Positions 22,680 through 32,676 of a stretch of DNA of 64,000 nt are shown here, in pieces. Both the position numbers and the translations under genes were made by a program. The notes below the pieces were generated by a model that saw nothing but the letters and a program-made list of their open reading frames with translations, did no database searches and was not told the DNA's origin. The stretch comes from Ramazzottius varieornatus (Eukaryota; Tardigrada; Eutardigrada; Parachela; Ramazzottiidae), in the NCBI GenBank assembly GCA_001949185.1, contig BDGG01000002.1:775481-839480 (forward strand). The letters run 5' to 3'. How positions within the stretch are numbered: position 1 is the first letter of the stretch; every line of letters begins with the position of its first letter.

Positions 22680-23765
22680 CTGAAGGCCTCCCTGTTCCTT
22701 TTTCTGCCCCTTTTCTAATGCATTGTATCGAAGCTTCCTCGAAGTCTTTCTGAGTGGATTATTTTTGTTTTACTGACTTTTATTCTGGTCATATGTATCC
22801 GATGTCGTCTCACGGCTAAAACTGTAAAAGCACCTCCGGTTTATCGTTTCGCCCGGTTAAACCTGAACTTTGGTGAAGTGAAAGATGTTCCAAAAATTTA
22901 ATCACTGAACGTTACTGGGTTTCTACAAACGAGCAAAGATGTTTAGGTCTGTGCGATCATCGTTCGCGCAGCGCGCGGTGTTTGTGTGTTGGTAAAAAAC
23001 TTTCAAAGTACTACTGTAACTGGGCTAAAATGATAAAAAAAACGATATAGGCTCAACGGTACCGTACCTGATCAGTCCGTCACACGGAATAATGAATGAC
23101 AAGCTGCATATGAAGACTGGCCGGCAAAAGACATCCCGCTAAGCCCTTGGACCTGATGACCTTCACCGGATTACGGGGAATAGCGTTCGCAGTTGGAAAT
23201 TCTTGTTTGCGCGTTGGCAGTCCAAGACACTGTTCGGAAACCTGGAGCCCTAATGACACTACAATCTTCCGCGATATATTGATTAGGTAATGAAATGTTA
23301 TCCAGTATGGTCCGTGAGAACTCGGAGGCATATGATCCATCCTAACGCTGGTGGACGCTCCCACGCGCACAAGGATGATTAAAGTTGATTCAATGTAAGG
23401 CGTCTGGGCTCCTCGACAGACTAACGAGTGGTTTCCTGAACTTGCGTGGTTTGTATGCAGGAAATTACAGGTCGAAAATGGATACTGGTGCTCAGTTAAC
23501 CTGCCCTCCTCAATTCCCAGTGGCGGTACTGCGGGGATACGATCCAAACACCACTCAGGTACAAAAACAGAGAAAGTGAATCAAATAGACGACACACAAA
23601 GGACATAAACCACACGAACGAAGAAAACAAAAAACTGTTGTAGGCAAAACAAGGGTGCTCTCAGTGTTGTTCGATATGGAGAGGCCTCTATTAATACCAT
23701 GTGGCTTACTGTACCCATCTCTTAGCGGCCATGCAATGCTCAAAGTTCTTCTCGTTCATGATCAT
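22680..23765. other. Stretch without a supported gene
   Basis: A 155-codon minus-strand frame (23080-23547) exists but shows no domain, signal peptide or splice support. Nothing else is recognised. Confidence 0.35.
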
Positions 23766-23890
23766 ACTGTAACGCTTCATAAGCTTCGCGGGTGACGTCA
23801 CATGAAGCGTATGCTGTATGCGTCATGTTATCCGTAAACACTACGCGTGCTGACACGTTACTTCGCGAAGTTCATGAAGCATCACAGTAA
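23766..23890. mobile_element. Small inverted-repeat element
   Basis: The left part (TGTAACGCTTCATAAGCTTC..) is an imperfect reverse complement of the right part (..GAAGTTCATGAAGCATCAC). Arms are about 40 bp. No coding capacity. Confidence 0.5.
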
Positions 23891-23961
23891 CTTACACAGT
23901 TGTGACGGCTACAAAAGCAGATAATGGATCACAGGACGACCCTAAGCTATCGCTTACTGTG

Positions 23962-24053
23962 TAGTCCGTTATCAAAGGTACCACCGTTCAAACCCTCACA
24001 TTTGCTGTATGGGGCCCCCGGTGTGAATGGAGCAATGCAGATATCGCTGTCAG
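23962..24053 (-). pseudogene. Relic exon of a fourth CAP-cluster paralogue
   Basis: On the minus strand this stretch reads GPDSDICIAPFTPGAPYSK, followed by NGGTFDNGLH and a splice donor A|GTAAGC. It aligns with exon 6 of the three CAP genes (for example DADIC..FTPGTPANGG..CPDGLC then A|GTAAGT in the nearest gene). The C-terminal GLC has become GLH and some Cys are lost. No other exons of this copy were found, so it is a solitary decayed exon at the downstream edge of the array. Confidence 0.6.
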
Positions 24054-24342
24054 GTCCCCAAACATCTTTTAATAAATTCAAGCAAAGGACGGACCGATTA
24101 GTCGCACAACGGTGTAATAATCATATGGCTGTTCATGATACAACATCCGCAACGTTAGCCGCAGATAAGCACAGCTTACCTTTATTCATGTAAAACTGTA
24201 GAAGAAACTTTGCATTAACCTGACCAATTTGACTACATCCAGTATGAATTAACGAAGCTGGCAAGAACAAACAAACTCCTTTCGAAACGGTAAAAAACAG
24301 CACAGACCAAAGAATCTTCCTCTGGACTGTTCATCCAATTTT

Positions 24343-27300
24343 CTAATAAATTAAGCCTTGTGCGCGACAATTACATGTGGCCTGACAGCCGGCTACAATC
24401 TGATCGTTGGTGTTTTGGCAAAAGGTGGGGTTGTTCGCGGGGACAAGACTGTCGCATGTGGGGTTGTCGAAGTTATTCTGGAATCTGCAGGCGTTATCTG
24501 GAAGCAACACAAACTCAGCTTGACCAGCGCTGGCAGAACTAAATATTCCAGTGCAGCATAGTGAGCACACACTTTGTGCTGGGATAATACGATCAGCGGA
24601 GCAATGCTGTACTTACTGCACAGGCCGTCTGGGCAGGTTGCGCTTCCTTGTCCACCACATTTCCCGCAAACGCCGCCATTGGCCGGAGTGCCAGGTGTGA
24701 ACAGCATCTTGCAGATATCAGCGTCAGTGCCACTAAACAGACGTCGGTTACCCCTGTAAAGACGCACATCACGTTTGAAATTGCTCCCTGCTGCGGAGAG
24801 GGACAAGGAGTAGAATGCTTACGCGGGGCCAAAGTTGCACACCAAAAAGTTTTGAGGCTGATTAGCTCCTACTGCAGGGTTGGCTGGGCACAATGCATGA
24901 AAACCACAGCCAACTTGCCATGTCTTTGCTGTTCAAGAAACAAGCAATACAAAGTCAGAATTAGCCTCACACAGGGCGACGACCGGGTTTTCTTGAGAGT
25001 ACTCACACCAAACGTTCTGCAAGCAAACAGCTTATTTTCGTAACCGTTCTTGGCGTGTTATTGTTCGATCGGTAAAGAAGCCGTGGGTACCTGTGTCCAG
25101 TGGCCGGTCTGGAGAGTAGGCGACGGTGTCGGGCACGCTTGGCCAACCGTGACAAATCTCTTTTCACTGTTCCAGTCATTGATCAAGTCACCCCATTGTG
25201 TATATCCTCTGCCGATATTTTGGCCAGAAGTACTGAAGGCTGTTCAAACACAACTTTGCATGGGAAGACTCACCACTTGAAACACGACTCAAGGCATGAT
25301 CGAGTAAAAGTTTTGGAAATACGTACTGCTTGTTGGTCGGTTAGGATCTTCGGGACCGTGCAAGTAAGAACAGCCGTCAGCCCACTGTTGCGCTACCTGT
25401 GCTGCTCTATCGTCCCAAACAAGCTTCAACATGTCGGCTGCCCCTTGGGCGCGACGCTCAGCATTGAGTAAATCCAAAATTTGCTGCTTGACGTTTGGAC
25501 ATGCAGGATTTAGAGAGTTTACACAATCGGGAGAGACGGGGTTGGTGGTAGTAGTAGTAGTAGTGGCAGGAGTTGAAACTGCAGTCGGAGCTGGGGTGAG
25601 AGGTTGGGTTGGCGCTGCGGTTGGAGGTTGGGTTGGAGTTTGGGTTGGAGGTTGGGTTGGCGCTGAAGTTGGGGTTGGAGCACGAGTTGTTGATACCGAA
25701 GTGGTGGCGGCTGGGTTTTGTGCAGTGGTCGTTGTGCCACTAACAGGTGTCGTTGCAGCGGTTGTTGCTCCTGTATTCACACTCGCCGTACCGGTCACAG
25801 TCACAGAGGTACTGGATCCTCCAGGTCTACTTGTTTCAGCCGTTGCGGTGCTGGTCTGAGTGAAGGCAGACGCGGTTGTAGCGGGGACTGAAGTCGGATT
25901 CTGAGTGTTGGTTCCCGCAGTAGACGCCACGGTCGTGGCTACACTGGAAGGAACTGTACTGACTACTGTCGAAACACGAGTTGTCGGCACTTGGATCGTG
26001 CTGGATACAGGGTTCAAGGTGTTTCCTTGAGCAATAGAAACTGCAACGGAAATGCTGCCCTTATATCAACTGACAGAACACATGGTACAGTGTAGGCAAA
26101 TAAGGTACTCTAAGAGGGGGCAAGGCCAAAATCGACGTGACGCAGAAAGCAAACAGCTGATCAAGCTGCAATCCAGAGACGTGAACTGCCGCTTGATCTG
26201 CTGAGCACTTCGAGCCGGAGTTTCTACGTCACTTTTCGAAAACTCGATTTTGGCCCTCCCCCTTTTAGAGTAACTTAATTGCCCACACTGTACAATGTAC
26301 GTAGAACGGCGGCTATCTTTCGTTCGTTCGCATCACGCACGTCCAGCTAGCAGTACAGTATCATCCACGTCAATTCGATTTTCTTCCCCACTTGGACACC
26401 CTGAGCACGAAGCGATCTCGTGCTTTCAGCATAGGAGATGGCAAACTTACTTTCGCCTCATTTTGACTGAGCGATTGGCTAAAATTTGGGAATATGATGT
26501 GCAGCGCGCCACCTACTACAGTCTGATTCAGCCAAGTTGACCCCTTGACCGTCTTCTTCCTTGGAAAACTTCGGTTTCTTTGATTCAGCTGATTTGTTCA
26601 TTCAACAAATTTGGCAAACATTGCTTATGTTTTAAACTAACTCGAAAGCTAATCAAGTGAAATCTGACTTTGGAATAAAATTCCAAAGTAAATGCACAAG
26701 AGTGTCCAAAACACTGGTTATAAACCGGGGCGTGCAAACTGAAACCGTAGTTCTATCAACTTCTGTACTATTATTAAATGTGTATGAGAGGTTGTTTTAT
26801 TTGGGTAAGTCAAAATAAAAAATATTGAATAAATCCCACGGGAAGAACTGGCCCAAAACTGCTGATTTTCGGTTTTCCCGGTATTTCTTCCCCTTTCGCA
26901 GAACGCGCCAACGCGAGCCTTCTTGTCGACGAAGTAGCGTATTTTTTCGTCAAGGAAAAACCCACGTTTGTGGTATCTGTTCCCTTAGAGTTGAGCAGTT
27001 CTGATGCCTCGGGGTTGCGGAGGAATTTGTCAAGTGAAGGGGTAAGAACGCATAAAAACAGTCTTCGCGCTGTGCAGTGATCAAAATTTTGAATGGACCA
27101 TATTTTTCGGTTTACCAGTTTTCCAGCAACGCTTGCAGGAAACAGATAGTCTAAAAGTTTGGCTATTTTTGAACATGAAGATCACTTGATGAAACTTCTT
27201 TTGTCTTGAGAGAACGCCGAAAAATCTTCCCAGAAGTTTTTAGGCCAGCGCAACGTTCTCGATGATACGTCCCTATAACGATTTCTCAGAGCTCTGAAAG

Positions 27301-28100
27301 ATATGGTGTTAGACAGATCAATGTTTTATCAATCTTTTGACACCCTGTTATTCAAATGAATTGTGGAGGACAAATTGTCGATTAAATTTTTGCAAGAGGG
27401 AAGCCNCGCNNNNNNNNNNNNNNNNNNNNNNNNNNNNNNNNNNNNNNNNNNNNNNNNNNCCCTCTAGCAAAAAATTAATCGACAATTTAGGGTCCGACCA
27501 CCTTTTTAGCCTACCAAGGCTTCGTTCTGGCCCAAACAAAAATTTCAAAAGCGCTTTCCAGGATTGAGAATAAGCTTTTTCGGTACCAAATTGAATGTAT
27601 TATGTTTGAACACAATGCTGACCTTGTTTGAGATGTTTTCGAGTAGTGAGAACTGTTCTACTATACGAAACAGTGTCAACTTGGCTGACGTGAGTCACAC
27701 TGTAGCTACAAAAATGTCGGGCTGTCTGTGCGGCTAAGGCATGACTACCCACTCAAAATTTCGAATTTTGCATTGTCATGTTCCTGATAAACTTACTGTA
27801 ACAGCAAAAACTTCCTTGAACCTGCGAACAGGCACTAGCGGCAACGCTGACTTCGAGACCGCTGCAGATGGCATCCAAATTGGTAACGTCCGAACAGAAT
27901 CCCGCAATGCGTAAATTAGGAAAGGCATCGGGTCGGCAGCCAATGTAGGGAAGGGACAAAGCTCGTATGAAATCTTCCCGTGCACTTATCCGTACTTCCG
28001 GTGCCATGAAACTGTCATCCAACGAGGCTCCATGGACGTAGGAAGGACTGCCGCAAGCCAGTCCCAATAAGATCACGGCCGACAGCATCGTGCAGTACAA
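24343..28100 (-). CDS. Secreted mucin-CAP protein A, 7 exons
   Basis: Exons: 28100-27797, 26040-25327, 25239-25091, 25016-25007 (10 nt), 24928-24823, 24753-24617, 24497-24343. All phases agree, giving 524 residues. Order: signal peptide (LSAVILLGLACGSPSYVHGA); an N-terminal module with GCRPDAFPNL, GFCSDV, AICSGLEVS and FCCYS that I do not recognise; about 160 Thr/Pro/Ser-rich residues, likely O-glycosylated; a CAP (SCP/TAPS) domain with AAQVAQQWADGCSYLHG, SGQNIG, the signature GHWTQNVW and VGCGFHALC; a CX2C hinge-like module (GGVCGKCGG..CPDGLC); and a final Cys-rich ShK-like module (CDSLVPAN..CQATCNC). Intron 1 contains a MITE and an assembly gap. CAP proteins are extracellular; the exact role is unknown. 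Confidence 0.85.
25007..25016 (-). other. 10-nt microexon of CAP gene A
   Basis: AACGTTTGGT lies between an acceptor (GCTTGCAG) and a donor (GTGAGT). It encodes Asn-Val-Trp plus one base and joins GHWTQ in exon 3 to the rest of the CAP domain in exon 5 in frame. The same-size exon occurs in the two neighbouring paralogues. Confidence 0.85.
26088..26290. mobile_element. Mariner-like MITE in intron 1 of CAP gene A
   Basis: Terminal inverted repeats of about 50 bp: CAGTGTAGGCAAATAAGGTA and AGAGGGGGCAAGGCC on the left, against GGCCCTCCCCC and TTGCCCACACTG on the right. The element is flanked on both sides by TA, the target duplication of Tc1/mariner elements. 203 bp, no ORF. Confidence 0.8.
27355..27548. 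repeat. Inverted repeat spanning an assembly gap
   Basis: TTGTCGATTAAATTTTTGCA and AGAGGG left of the N run (about 27408-27459) are matched in reverse complement by CCCTCTAGCAAAAAATTAAT and CGACAA to its right. The gap sits at the centre of this hairpin-forming sequence, inside intron 1 of CAP gene A. Confidence 0.75.
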
Positions 28101-28664
28101 GCTGTCGAAATGAACATCTAGCGAACGAACGAGCTTCGATCAGAACAGTGTTCTTCCGGTACTTGAATATGCTCTCGAGACGACCATCTTATATGTGTAC
28201 GGAAAAAAAAGAATTACATAGTGCGTCCAGCAGGCGTTCGCAGCGATGGCTGTCTCGTATTCGGTTCTCTCTGTAGCCTGAGCGATTGCTTGTTTGTTGA
28301 TCCCGTCTGCAAGTTACGCTCGTCAATCAATGCGGTATAAATCAGATGTCAGGTCCGTTCTGCATGTGCTTCGCGTTCTCTGAACTTATAACTGAAATTG
28401 TAATTCACCTCTGCAGTACCAATTATGGCCTGAAACGCCCTCCAGTTTTTTGCTGAGTTTGTTCACATGAGCACTGCTTACTACGCGGTTCCAAACCACT
28501 GCGACCAAGTTACTTTGATCAGCGACCGAACTCAACCGAAATTCGCCCTGGAAAAAGAGTGAGTCCAGAAACCGGCGACTTTATTCCTCGGTCGACTGCA
28601 GTTCTGACTGAAATTAAAAATCAACGTTATTATAATTTCAGTCAGTTATTTGCTGTACTATGTT

Positions 28665-28870
28665 CCCTCCAAGGTTTCGAGCAGTTATGTGACAGCCCAA
28701 TATATTTCACCCAGGGCCTCATATCACTGATTGTCTGATTGTGGCACATTGCTGCATTTGATTGGCCAGGGATCTTTAACTGAAGGCACTGAAGCTTTTT
28801 ACGCGCGCCACACAATATTTACTAGCCTGTCACGTGACTGCCGGAACCTTCGAGAGAATACAGTACGCTG
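28665..28870 (-). repeat. Dispersed repeat, family shared with 11095 and 53935
   Basis: Reverse complement contains GTACTGTATTCTCTCGAAGG, TCACGTGAC, ACAATCAG and related strings in the order seen at 53935-54165. It lies between CAP genes A and B. Confidence 0.55.
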
Positions 28871-29004
28871 CACATTTTCTGCAGGTCTAAGTCGAACTCT
28901 TCTGTGCTTAACGGTCATTGAAAATCGAAGATGCAAAAAACGTAGCAGACCAGCCAACTGCGTTTTCTTGTTACTGGATTCAGACTCATTCAGTATAGGG
29001 TGGC

Positions 29005-31655
29005 TTAATAAATCAAGTTATCAAGGCAATTGCACGATGCTTTACACGACTGGGAACTGACATCTTGACCACATCTTCCACCTCTTGCTCTGACAAATCT
29101 GTCGCACAGGTCGTTGTTGTTGATGATGTTGGCGAATCTGCATGGGTTAGCTGAAAGAACACAAGAGCATGACTGGTGACTGCCGATAGCTATGATGGCA
29201 CAATTTATCTGTACATACTGCACAAGCCATTGTCGCAGCTTCCAGGACATTTACCACACACTCCTCCATTCGCGGCAGTTCCTGGAAGATAGGCGTTTAC
29301 GCAGAGCTGCGCTCTATTGTTACCGGGTGAGTTGTTACCCCTGGAAAGATGTGTGATAAAGCGCGATGACGATGGAAATGCTTCAGCGTAATGTACTCAT
29401 GCAAATTAGTTCGCGTGCTGACAAGTTACCCCGGTCCAAAATTGCAGACGTATTGCGGCCCGCTTTCCGGGCATGGGGAAAACGCGCATCCGATTTGGAA
29501 GGTGGTTGCTGTGCGTAGAAAATGATTCAGTTCATGTATTGCGTACATCGAGGGCATCACTACCTACCCCAAACGTCCTAGAACAATCATTATTCAATGA
29601 CGGCTTAAAATCACAGATGTCTACTGGTGAAGAAGAAAGCGCTGTTTTTCTTACTTGTAAGAAGTGACCAAAGGCTCTTAAGGGGTCCAGTACAGCGGGA
29701 CATCTCTCGCCCACTGTCACCGTATCTCCCTCCGCATTCCAATCATCCAAAACGGACTTCCAGTCTCCTTGTCCGGCAGCTGTGTTTTGACCGTTCTGAC
29801 CTACGTCACCGGGGACTTTGAAGGCTGCAACCAACACACTAGGATTGTAGGTTCCATTTGATCGTTGATAGTCCCAAATCAAAGCGTTCCATTTCAGCGG
29901 CGTAGACCGGGTGCTGATACCGTCATTTGGTTCATTGTCTGCAAGCCTTCGTTTTTCGGTCTGCAAACGCATAACCAGCACCCAGTCGCGCTGATCACGC
30001 AGTATAAGTTCTGTTCTGTCACTTGCCATTTCATTGACGGATCGAAAGAGAACTGCACGAGTCAGGTCAAGCCTTGCTAAACAACCATACTTACTAGACG
30101 TCGAGAACAAAAAGTCGTGGTTTGCTCCTCGACATTTATTGGCCCATACTTGAGCGGCCCGCGCCGTCACGTCGTCCCATTCCAGTCGGAGCATGTTGGC
30201 AGCATTTCGGGATCGTCGAAAGTTGTTGAGAGTATCCACTATGAAAGTGCGGACGTTCGGGCACGCTATTGGATCTCGGGAGCCAGCGCAGTCTGCTGAT
30301 ACACCACCACCTCCCACTGGCGGCGTAGTAATCGGTGCCGCTGTCGGTGGAGCAGTGGGTGCTGCCGTTGGTGGGTTAATTCTGACTGTGGTGGTGGCTG
30401 TCGGGGTCGGCTGTGTAGTGGGCGCCGCTGTCGGTGGATTAGTTCTAACTGTGGTGGTGGTTGTTGTGGTCGGCTGTGTAGTGGGCGCCGCTGTCGGTGG
30501 ATTAGTTCTAACTGTGGTGGTGGTTGTTGTGGTCGACTGTGTAGTGGGCGCCGCTGTCGGTGGAGCACTGGGTGGGTTAGTTCTAACTGTGGTCGTCTGT
30601 GTAGTGGGCGCTGCTGTTACTGTTGTCGTGCTTGTAGGACGTGTCGTGGTAGTTACGGTACTAGGGGTAGCTGGTAAGATGGATGGAACAGTTGTCGGTC
30701 TGGTGGTCGATGTTGTAGTGGTCGGGGCTGCTGTGGACGGTGAGGCGGTGCTGGCCGCAGATGTGGTCCTTCGAGGAGTGGTTGCGGGAGCGGCAGTGGG
30801 TACCGAGGTGGTAGTGGTGGTAGAAGTGGAGAGCGGAAATCCGGTTGGCTGGGCGGTCGGTTGAGTGGTCGATGCTGAGGTGACAGCTGAAGTTGAAGTG
30901 GATGGCGGAGTTGTTGATGAAACCGGGGTAGAAGCGGCGGTCGAAGTACTCATGGTAGGTGTATTTGGCTGAGTGGAAGCTGTGGGTGTTCCAGTCGATG
31001 TCGAGGTCGAAGATTGGCTGGGTGTGGTGGGAGAAGTGCCCGTGGAGGGCAATGGAGTGCTTGCTGTCGCAGGATTCAGAGTATTGCCCTGGGCCAACGA
31101 GACTGTAAGAAAAACGAGCTGATTAACTTACAGCACAACGAGACTGGAGAACGCACCGTTCGCTTGCATTGACTGCTTGCAATTACGCGATCGAGAATAA
31201 TAATAGAACAGACCGGGAACGGACCTTTGTCGGAATAATTACGTCATAGAAAAACTGATTAAGGGCTTACTGTAACAGCAGTACGGCCCATCGAGAAAGG
31301 CGCAGGCGGAGGACACGCTGACTTCGAGGTCGGTGCACAGTAGATCCAGATTTTGGACATCGGAACAAAAGCCCTGGACTTGGAGGGCAGGGAAAGCATC
31401 GGGCTTGCATCCAACGAAGGGCGCATTTAGGGCCCTGACCATGGACTCTCGCAGGGAGATCCGGTGAAGCAAACGCTCCTCAAACTCTCCTCGAGCTGTA
31501 CTATGGACCCCACGAAGACAACCAACTGCAAGGAGTAATGAGGTACACAGAAGCCACAGAGATCGGCTTCTAGCTTGATTGGATGATTGTAGCCTTGACC
31601 GCGCCATTATTCGAATCTCTACTTGGAAGGCTATCCAGCTCGAGTGTTCATCCAA
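29005..31655 (-). CDS. Secreted mucin-CAP protein B, 7 exons
   Basis: Exons: 31607-31271 (an upstream in-frame ATG at 31655 exists), 31102-30095, 29824-29655, 29577-29568 (10 nt), 29508-29430, 29340-29219, 29150-29005. Phases agree; 623 residues from the ATG at 31607. The signal peptide is around SRSLWLLCTSLLLAVGCLRG. The N-terminal Cys module (GCKPDAFPAL, GFCSDV, LLCTDLEVS, YCCYS) matches gene A. The Thr-rich mucin part is the longest of the three genes and includes tandem 21-residue repeats. In the CAP domain the usual GHWTQ is GHFLQ, while NGQNTAAG and IGCAF are kept. The hinge-like (GGVCGKCPGSCDNGLC) and ShK-like (CDRFVRARG..CKASCNC) modules follow. Likely secreted and heavily glycosylated. 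Confidence 0.85.
29568..29577 (-). other. 10-nt microexon of CAP gene B
   Basis: GACGTTTGGG, between acceptor TTCTAG and donor GTAGGT, encodes Asp-Val-Trp plus one base and restores frame between exon 3 (GHFLQ) and exon 5 (TTFQIGCAF). Confidence 0.82.
30350..30605 (-). repeat. 63-bp coding tandem repeats in CAP gene B
   Basis: About four units each encode 21 residues of the type VRTNPPTAAPTTQPTTTTTT. Units are nearly identical in DNA, suggesting recent expansion by unequal exchange within the mucin-like region. Confidence 0.75.
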
Positions 31656-32183
31656 CTGCTACAAAACAAAGCTAAACAAACCCCTTCAAGACTACAAGTT
31701 TGCCGTGTACATTTTGCAACCGACAACGATCAACCTTGCGTAGTTCGAAATTGATCGTGAATTCGTGATTCCGCTGTCTGTTTCTTTTGTCAGTTTTGTC
31801 GTCGGCTGCTCGTTGGCCATGCATTGGCCTCGAACTGCGTTCTTTCGGACTCGTGACAGGACCGAAAGAACGCCTGTCATGCGCCGCATATTTGACTGAA
31901 GCCTTCGTTTTTCGGTTTGATCGTACCGCCGTTACGTCCGCAAGCCACGCCACTAAACCGTGCACACAGCGAAAATAAGGAGGAAGTTTCGGTAGCGAAC
32001 AGACCACCTTGACCATCAGCACGGCTTATCGACGGAGGCTGCGTGAGGCGCAGTAGCAGGCAATCAACGATCGGTCACTTTCAGGTAGCGGGACGCTTGG
32101 ACCTTGAAGAAAATTTGGCTACAAAGCCGAGACGCTAAAATTCACAAATCGGTTCGGAAACACTCAGTTTGACGTGAAAGATA

Positions 32184-32286
32184 CTGTCAGCAGATCCTCT
32201 CTTCGGACACGCTACCATTCTCACATTTTAGTTACGTAAAAAGATGTGAGAATGGTAGCGTGCGCGAAGAGATAATCTGCTGACAG
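32184..32286. repeat. Near-perfect hairpin-forming inverted repeat
   Basis: Arms of about 46 bp: CTGTCAGCAGAT, then GCTACCATTCTCACAT, against ATGTGAGAATGGTAGCGTG, then ATCTGCTGACAG. The loop is about 15 nt. It may be a tiny MITE or a hairpin RNA source. Confidence 0.75.
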
Positions 32287-32676
32287 CTTCTTGCAAGGCG
32301 ATTAAATGATTCCGAATCGATCTGTGAATGGTTGAACAATAGAAGTCTTTCTTCTTTTATTGCTGCCATCGTATTCTTTCGAGTTAAACGAGTGACTATG
32401 ATCATCTCGAACTTGACAGACGGACAAAACAAGGTCAGCTGCTGTCAGACCACGCACTTTATCCACTTATTCGGCCATTCTAATCATCTGTCATGCGTTG
32501 ACAGGTCCAGAATTACTGTAATGAAACTGTAGTCTCGATGATTAGACGGCTGATCGGGCAGTGCGTTCTTTTCAAAACATCATACCCAAGTTTTCAAAGT
32601 GTAATGATCGTTGATATTCTTGTTCGAACTAAAGCATTGTAATCCTCGTGGATGCCATTGAGCCACTTATTACAGA

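Noticed and set aside
23080-23547. 155-codon minus ORF
   Set aside because: No domain, signal peptide or splice-supported continuation; composition like random sequence.
23460-23580. MDTGAQLTC string resembling a retropepsin active site
   Set aside because: No flap or second motif, no neighbouring Gag or RT, and the frame is very short.
30193-30864. Long plus-strand Val/Gly-rich ORF of 223 codons
   Set aside because: It is the antisense of the Thr/Pro-rich mucin part of CAP gene B; Thr codons read backwards give Val and Gly. The same explains 25431-25859 and 33802-33996.
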